Assembly (NCBI RefSeq): GCF_016862315.1
Contig: NZ_BOMS01000004.1
Span: 18,327-82,326, forward strand
Origin: Actinoplanes palleronii
GTDB lineage: Bacteria; Actinomycetota; Actinomycetes; Mycobacteriales; Micromonosporaceae
Reading direction: 5' to 3'
DNA length: 64,000 nucleotides
Part shown: positions 61,718-64,000 of the stretch, one piece after another
Layout: the number at the start of each line of letters is the position of its first letter
Position numbering within the stretch: position 1 is the first letter of the stretch
Made by a program: the position numbers and the translations under genes
The notes under the pieces: model-generated
Told to the model about the DNA's origin: nothing
The model's input: the letters and a program-made list of their open reading frames with translations, nothing else
Databases searched by the model: none

Positions 61718-62590
61718 ATGACCGCTTCCGCGCTGCGCGCCCTCCTCGCCTCCGACCGGGTCACCCACGTGCCCGGCGTCTACGACCCGGTGACAGCGGC
61801 GCTCGCGGTGGCCGCCGGGAACCGGGCAGTGCACCTGTCCGGCGCGGCCGTCTCGGCCACCATGCTGGGCCGCCCCGACCTCGGCTTCGTGCCCGCCACC
61901 CAGATCGCCGACCGGGCGTCCACGCTGGTCCCGGCGCTGCGGGGGATCCCGCTGCTGGCCGACGCGGACACCGGCTACGGCAACCCGCTGCACGCGGTGT
62001 GGACCGGGCTGGCGTACAGCCGGGCCGGCGTCTCCGGGCTGCACCTGGCGGATCGGGTCAGCCCGGAACGCGGCGGGCACCCGGCCGGCAAGGGGGTCAT
62101 CGCCACCACTCCGGCGGCCGCCACGATCCAGGCGCTGGCCGATCAGGTCCCGGAACTCGTGGTGATCGCCAGGACGGACGCGTACGCCGTGAACGGGCTC
62201 GCCGACACCATCGAGCGCTGCCGGGCCTATGCCGAGGCGGGTGCCGGCGCGGTCCTCCCGGCGGGTGTCGTGGAGCTTGCCGAGCTCGAGGAGCTCCATC
62301 GGGCGCTCCCCGGCGTACCCCTGGTGGTCGATCGCAGCGAAGCCGCACCGCACCAGCCCACCTGGACCGACGCGGACCTCGCCGCCGTCGGGGTCCGGCT
62401 GGCGCTGCACCCGGTGGCGGCCCTGCTCGCCGCGATGCGGGCCGCGTCGGTCACCTACCGCGCGATCGCCGAGAGCGGCGACGCCACCGCGGTCGAGCGG
62501 ATGCCGTGGGCGGCGTTCACCGCCCTGGGCGGCCCGGACGAGGCGCGCGACCCGGACGCCCGCTACGTCCCCCGGGGGTTGCAGACCTGA
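61718..62590 (+). CDS. Isocitrate lyase/PEP mutase-family protein with altered loop
   Basis: 290 residues, (beta/alpha)8 barrel of the PEP mutase/methylisocitrate lyase group. The metal site ADADTGYGNP is intact (near 88-97). The mobile catalytic loop reads PERGGHPAGKGVI, with Gly where lyases have Cys (KxCGH). Also present: VVIARTDAYAVNGLADTIER and YAEAGAGAVLP. It should bind Mg and a 2-oxo acid, but neither lyase nor mutase chemistry is assured. ATG 61718 replaces a longer start six codons earlier. It stands alone. Confidence 0.85.
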   Translation: MTASALRALLASDRVTHVPGVYDPVTAALAVAAGNRAVHLSGAAVSATMLGRPDLGFVPATQIADRASTLVPALRGIPLLADADTGYGNPLHAVWTGLAYSRAGVSGLHLADRVSPERGGHPAGKGVIATTPAAATIQALADQVPELVVIARTDAYAVNGLADTIERCRAYAEAGAGAVLPAGVVELAELEELHRALPGVPLVVDRSEAAPHQPTWTDADLAAVGVRLALHPVAALLAAMRAASVTYRAIAESGDATAVERMPWAAFTALGGPDEARDPDARYVPRGLQT

Positions 62591-62694
62591 ACCGGATCCT
62601 GGCCGCGGTCGCGGAGACGGCGGCGGCCGGCGCGGGGACGACACGCGCCGGGCGGACCTGGCGGCATCGGGCGGATCGGGATTAGCTTTCGGGT

Positions 62695-63288
62695 GTGGAC
62701 GTTGAGCTGGAGGCGTGGGACGCCTGGCATCCGCGGTTCGTGGCGGACCGGCTGACCGGTCTCGAGTTGCCCTGGTGCGTCGCCGGCGGCTGGGCCGTCG
62801 ACCTCTTCCTCGGCGCCGAGACCCGAGCGCACGACGACCTGGAGATCGCCGTCCCCGCGAACCGTTTCGAGGACATCGCGGCCCGCTTCCCCGATCACGC
62901 GTTCTTCGCCGTGGGCGCGGGCACGGTCACCCCGGCCAGTCCGGAGAGCCTGCTCGCCACCCATCAGACCTGGGCACGGGAGCCGGCGACCGGCAAGTGG
63001 CGCTTCGACGTCTTCCGGGAGCCGCACGACGGCGTCGTCTGGATCTGCCGCCGAGATCCGGCGATCCGCCTGCCGTACACCGAGGTCATCGCGCACACTC
63101 CGGACGGCGTGCCCTACCTGGTGCCGGAGATCGTCCTGCTCTTCAAGGCCAAGGGACCACGACCGAAGGACGAGGCGGATTTCCGCGCCGTCCGCCCCCA
63201 CCTGTCCGCGAGCCGGCGCGACTGGCTGATCAACGCGCTGGCCCGGGTCCACCCGGGCCACCCCTGGCAGCCACTCCTCAGCACCTGA
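62695..63288 (+). CDS. Aminoglycoside-adenylyltransferase-like nucleotidyltransferase
   Basis: 197 residues, pol-beta-type fold. LPWCVAGGWAVDLFLGAETR and AHDDLEIAV give the GG...D-x-E/D active site of the ANT(2'')/LinB-like group. FDVFREPHDGVVWICRRDP and VPEIVLLFKAKGPRPKDEAD are typical of its C-terminal part (the FKAK region). May adenylate an antibiotic or another hydroxyl compound; resistance is not proven. GTG 62695 (or 62693 in another frame) with weak ribosome site. Confidence 0.83.
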   Translation: MDVELEAWDAWHPRFVADRLTGLELPWCVAGGWAVDLFLGAETRAHDDLEIAVPANRFEDIAARFPDHAFFAVGAGTVTPASPESLLATHQTWAREPATGKWRFDVFREPHDGVVWICRRDPAIRLPYTEVIAHTPDGVPYLVPEIVLLFKAKGPRPKDEADFRAVRPHLSASRRDWLINALARVHPGHPWQPLLST

Positions 63289-63442
63289 CCCACCGCCGGC
63301 GCGACCTACTCAGGATCCGCGGCCGGCGCAGCCGGATGACCCGCATCTCGGACCTTCAGCCGGCAGCGGCGACCGTTCGGGCCCGCGAGCCGGGCTCAAC
63401 GGCCGACCGGACCGGCAAACGGACCTCGTCGTCCCCGCCGCG

Positions 63443-63471
63443 TGGACAAGCTGTTTCCGCTTGACCACTAT
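63443..63471 (+). promoter_or_regulatory. Promoter of the Arg-Asp repeat protein gene
   Basis: TGGACA (63443-63448), 17-base spacer, CACTAT (63466-63471). It ends 17 bases before the ATG, with a GAAAGG ribosome site between. Good sigma-70-like match for an actinomycete. Confidence 0.55.
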
Positions 63472-63488
63472 CGGATGAAAGGTCTGAC

Positions 63489-64000
63489 ATGTCCAAACTT
63501 ACCAGCATCTCCGCCATCGGTGTCGGGCTGCTGACGGGCGCCGCGTTCTCCATGGCGCCGGCTCACGCCTCGCCGTCGAGCCACCAGGTCACCGCGACCT
63601 CGGCCGCCACGCAGTCCTCGACGGGCTTCTCCGAGAAGCGCGAGACGTTCTGGGATCTCGACTCCTGCGTCAGAGCGCGGAAGAACCACATCCGCAACGG
63701 CGACTTCACCGACGCCCGCTGCGAGGAGTTCGAGGACGACAACGGCAACACCAAGTACGTGCTGGTGCCCCAGAAGTCCCGCGACAACAGCCGCGACAGG
63801 GACCGCGACAGGGACCGGGACCGCGACCGCGACCGCGACAACGGCCGGGATAGGGACCGCGACCGCGACAATGGCCGGGACGGCGACCGGGACCGCGACC
63901 GGGATCGTGACAACGACCGCGACCGCGACCGCGACCGGGACCGGGACCGGGACCGGGACCGGGACCGGGACCGGGACAACGACCGCGACCGCGACCGCGG
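63489..64000 (+). CDS. Secreted protein with long Arg-Asp repeat, partial
   Basis: 170 codons to the window end, no stop yet. Signal peptide MSKLTSISAIGVGLLTGAAF up to about residue 28 (MAPAHA). A short mature domain has two cysteines (LDSCVRARKNHIRNGDFTDA; ARCEEFEDDNGNTKYVLVPQ). From about residue 97 it is almost purely (Arg-Asp)n with occasional Asn or Gly (RDNGRD). The DNA is a CGCGAC/CGGGAC hexamer array with synonymous variation, which suggests selection on the dipeptide. The repeat would be a zwitterionic, disordered tail outside the cell; function unknown. ATG 63489 has GAAAGG 5 bases upstream and a promoter. The overlapping antisense Ser-Arg frame is a shadow. Confidence 0.8.
   Translation, partial: MSKLTSISAIGVGLLTGAAFSMAPAHASPSSHQVTATSAATQSSTGFSEKRETFWDLDSCVRARKNHIRNGDFTDARCEEFEDDNGNTKYVLVPQKSRDNSRDRDRDRDRDRDRDRDNGRDRDRDRDNGRDGDRDRDRDRDNDRDRDRDRDRDRDRDRDRDRDNDRDRDR

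Noticed and set aside
63563..63979. Antisense Ser-Arg repeat protein
   Set aside because: It is the complement of the Arg-Asp repeat; only the plus-strand frame has a promoter, ribosome site and signal peptide.

Overview
The window is high-GC DNA from an actinomycete. Genes start often on GTG, neighbouring genes overlap by 4 to 11 bases, and several transcripts look leaderless. The gene set (MraY, NDH-2, actinobacterial-type LexA, many TetR/LysR/Lrp regulators, EamA and MFS exporters) fits Micromonosporaceae, perhaps an Actinoplanes-like species. That placement is inference from gene content only. I saw no rRNA, tRNA, CRISPR array, transposase or phage gene.

Layout. 1-4.5 kb: a peptide/nickel-type ABC importer operon on the minus strand, cut by the window start. 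5-12 kb: a solitary mraY, a GGDEF-EAL protein, an aldo/keto reductase behind a MerR-type promoter, and an MFS exporter with its TetR gene. 12-17 kb: a tandem-repeat block followed by a 1623-residue DUF4011/SF1-helicase/Vsr-like nuclease, a candidate stand-alone defence protein, ended by two long perfect or near-perfect palindromes. 17.4-28 kb: a polysaccharide or glycan cluster in two converging operons. It has a 4,6-dehydratase, two aminotransferases, a PglD-like acetyltransferase, a PglC-like priming transferase, a GT4, a flippase, a polymerase/ligase and a Wzz/BY-kinase-like protein with an altered P-loop. 28-32.5 kb: DedA, an MFS protein, minisatellite and palindromic repeats, a dead rhamnose isomerase fragment, and lexA.

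32.5-37.3 kb: a four-gene operon of membrane and cupredoxin-like proteins, divergent from a TetR gene. It may assemble a copper site and is the least understood block here. 37.4-48.4 kb: mostly single genes, namely rhaM behind a LacI-type box, an orphan Imm63-like immunity gene, a divergent LysR/SDR pair around a near-perfect operator, NDH-2, thymidine kinase, an Lrp/EamA pair and a secreted nuclease. 48.5-54.3 kb: a TPR-GGDEF protein divergent from a sulfonate-type importer plus a flavin monooxygenase (sulfur scavenging). 54.3-58.1 kb: a heterodimeric ABC exporter. 58-60.3 kb: two copies of a serine hydrolase gene around an MBL-fold gene, the second copy broken by an internal deletion. 60.4-64 kb: a hypothetical protein, a PEP-mutase/isocitrate-lyase-like protein, a nucleotidyltransferase, and a secreted protein with a long Arg-Asp repeat that runs off the end.

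Themes. Three families of intergenic palindromic repeats occur: around 12.0/54.3 kb, 17.2/60.4 kb and 29.8-30.0 kb. Remnants are common: rhaI, a serine hydrolase, and possibly a beta-galactosidase tail. Several enzymes lack a textbook catalytic residue (BY-kinase-like, SDR, PEP-mutase-like, one ABC ATPase). Many palindromic operators can be assigned to adjacent regulators.
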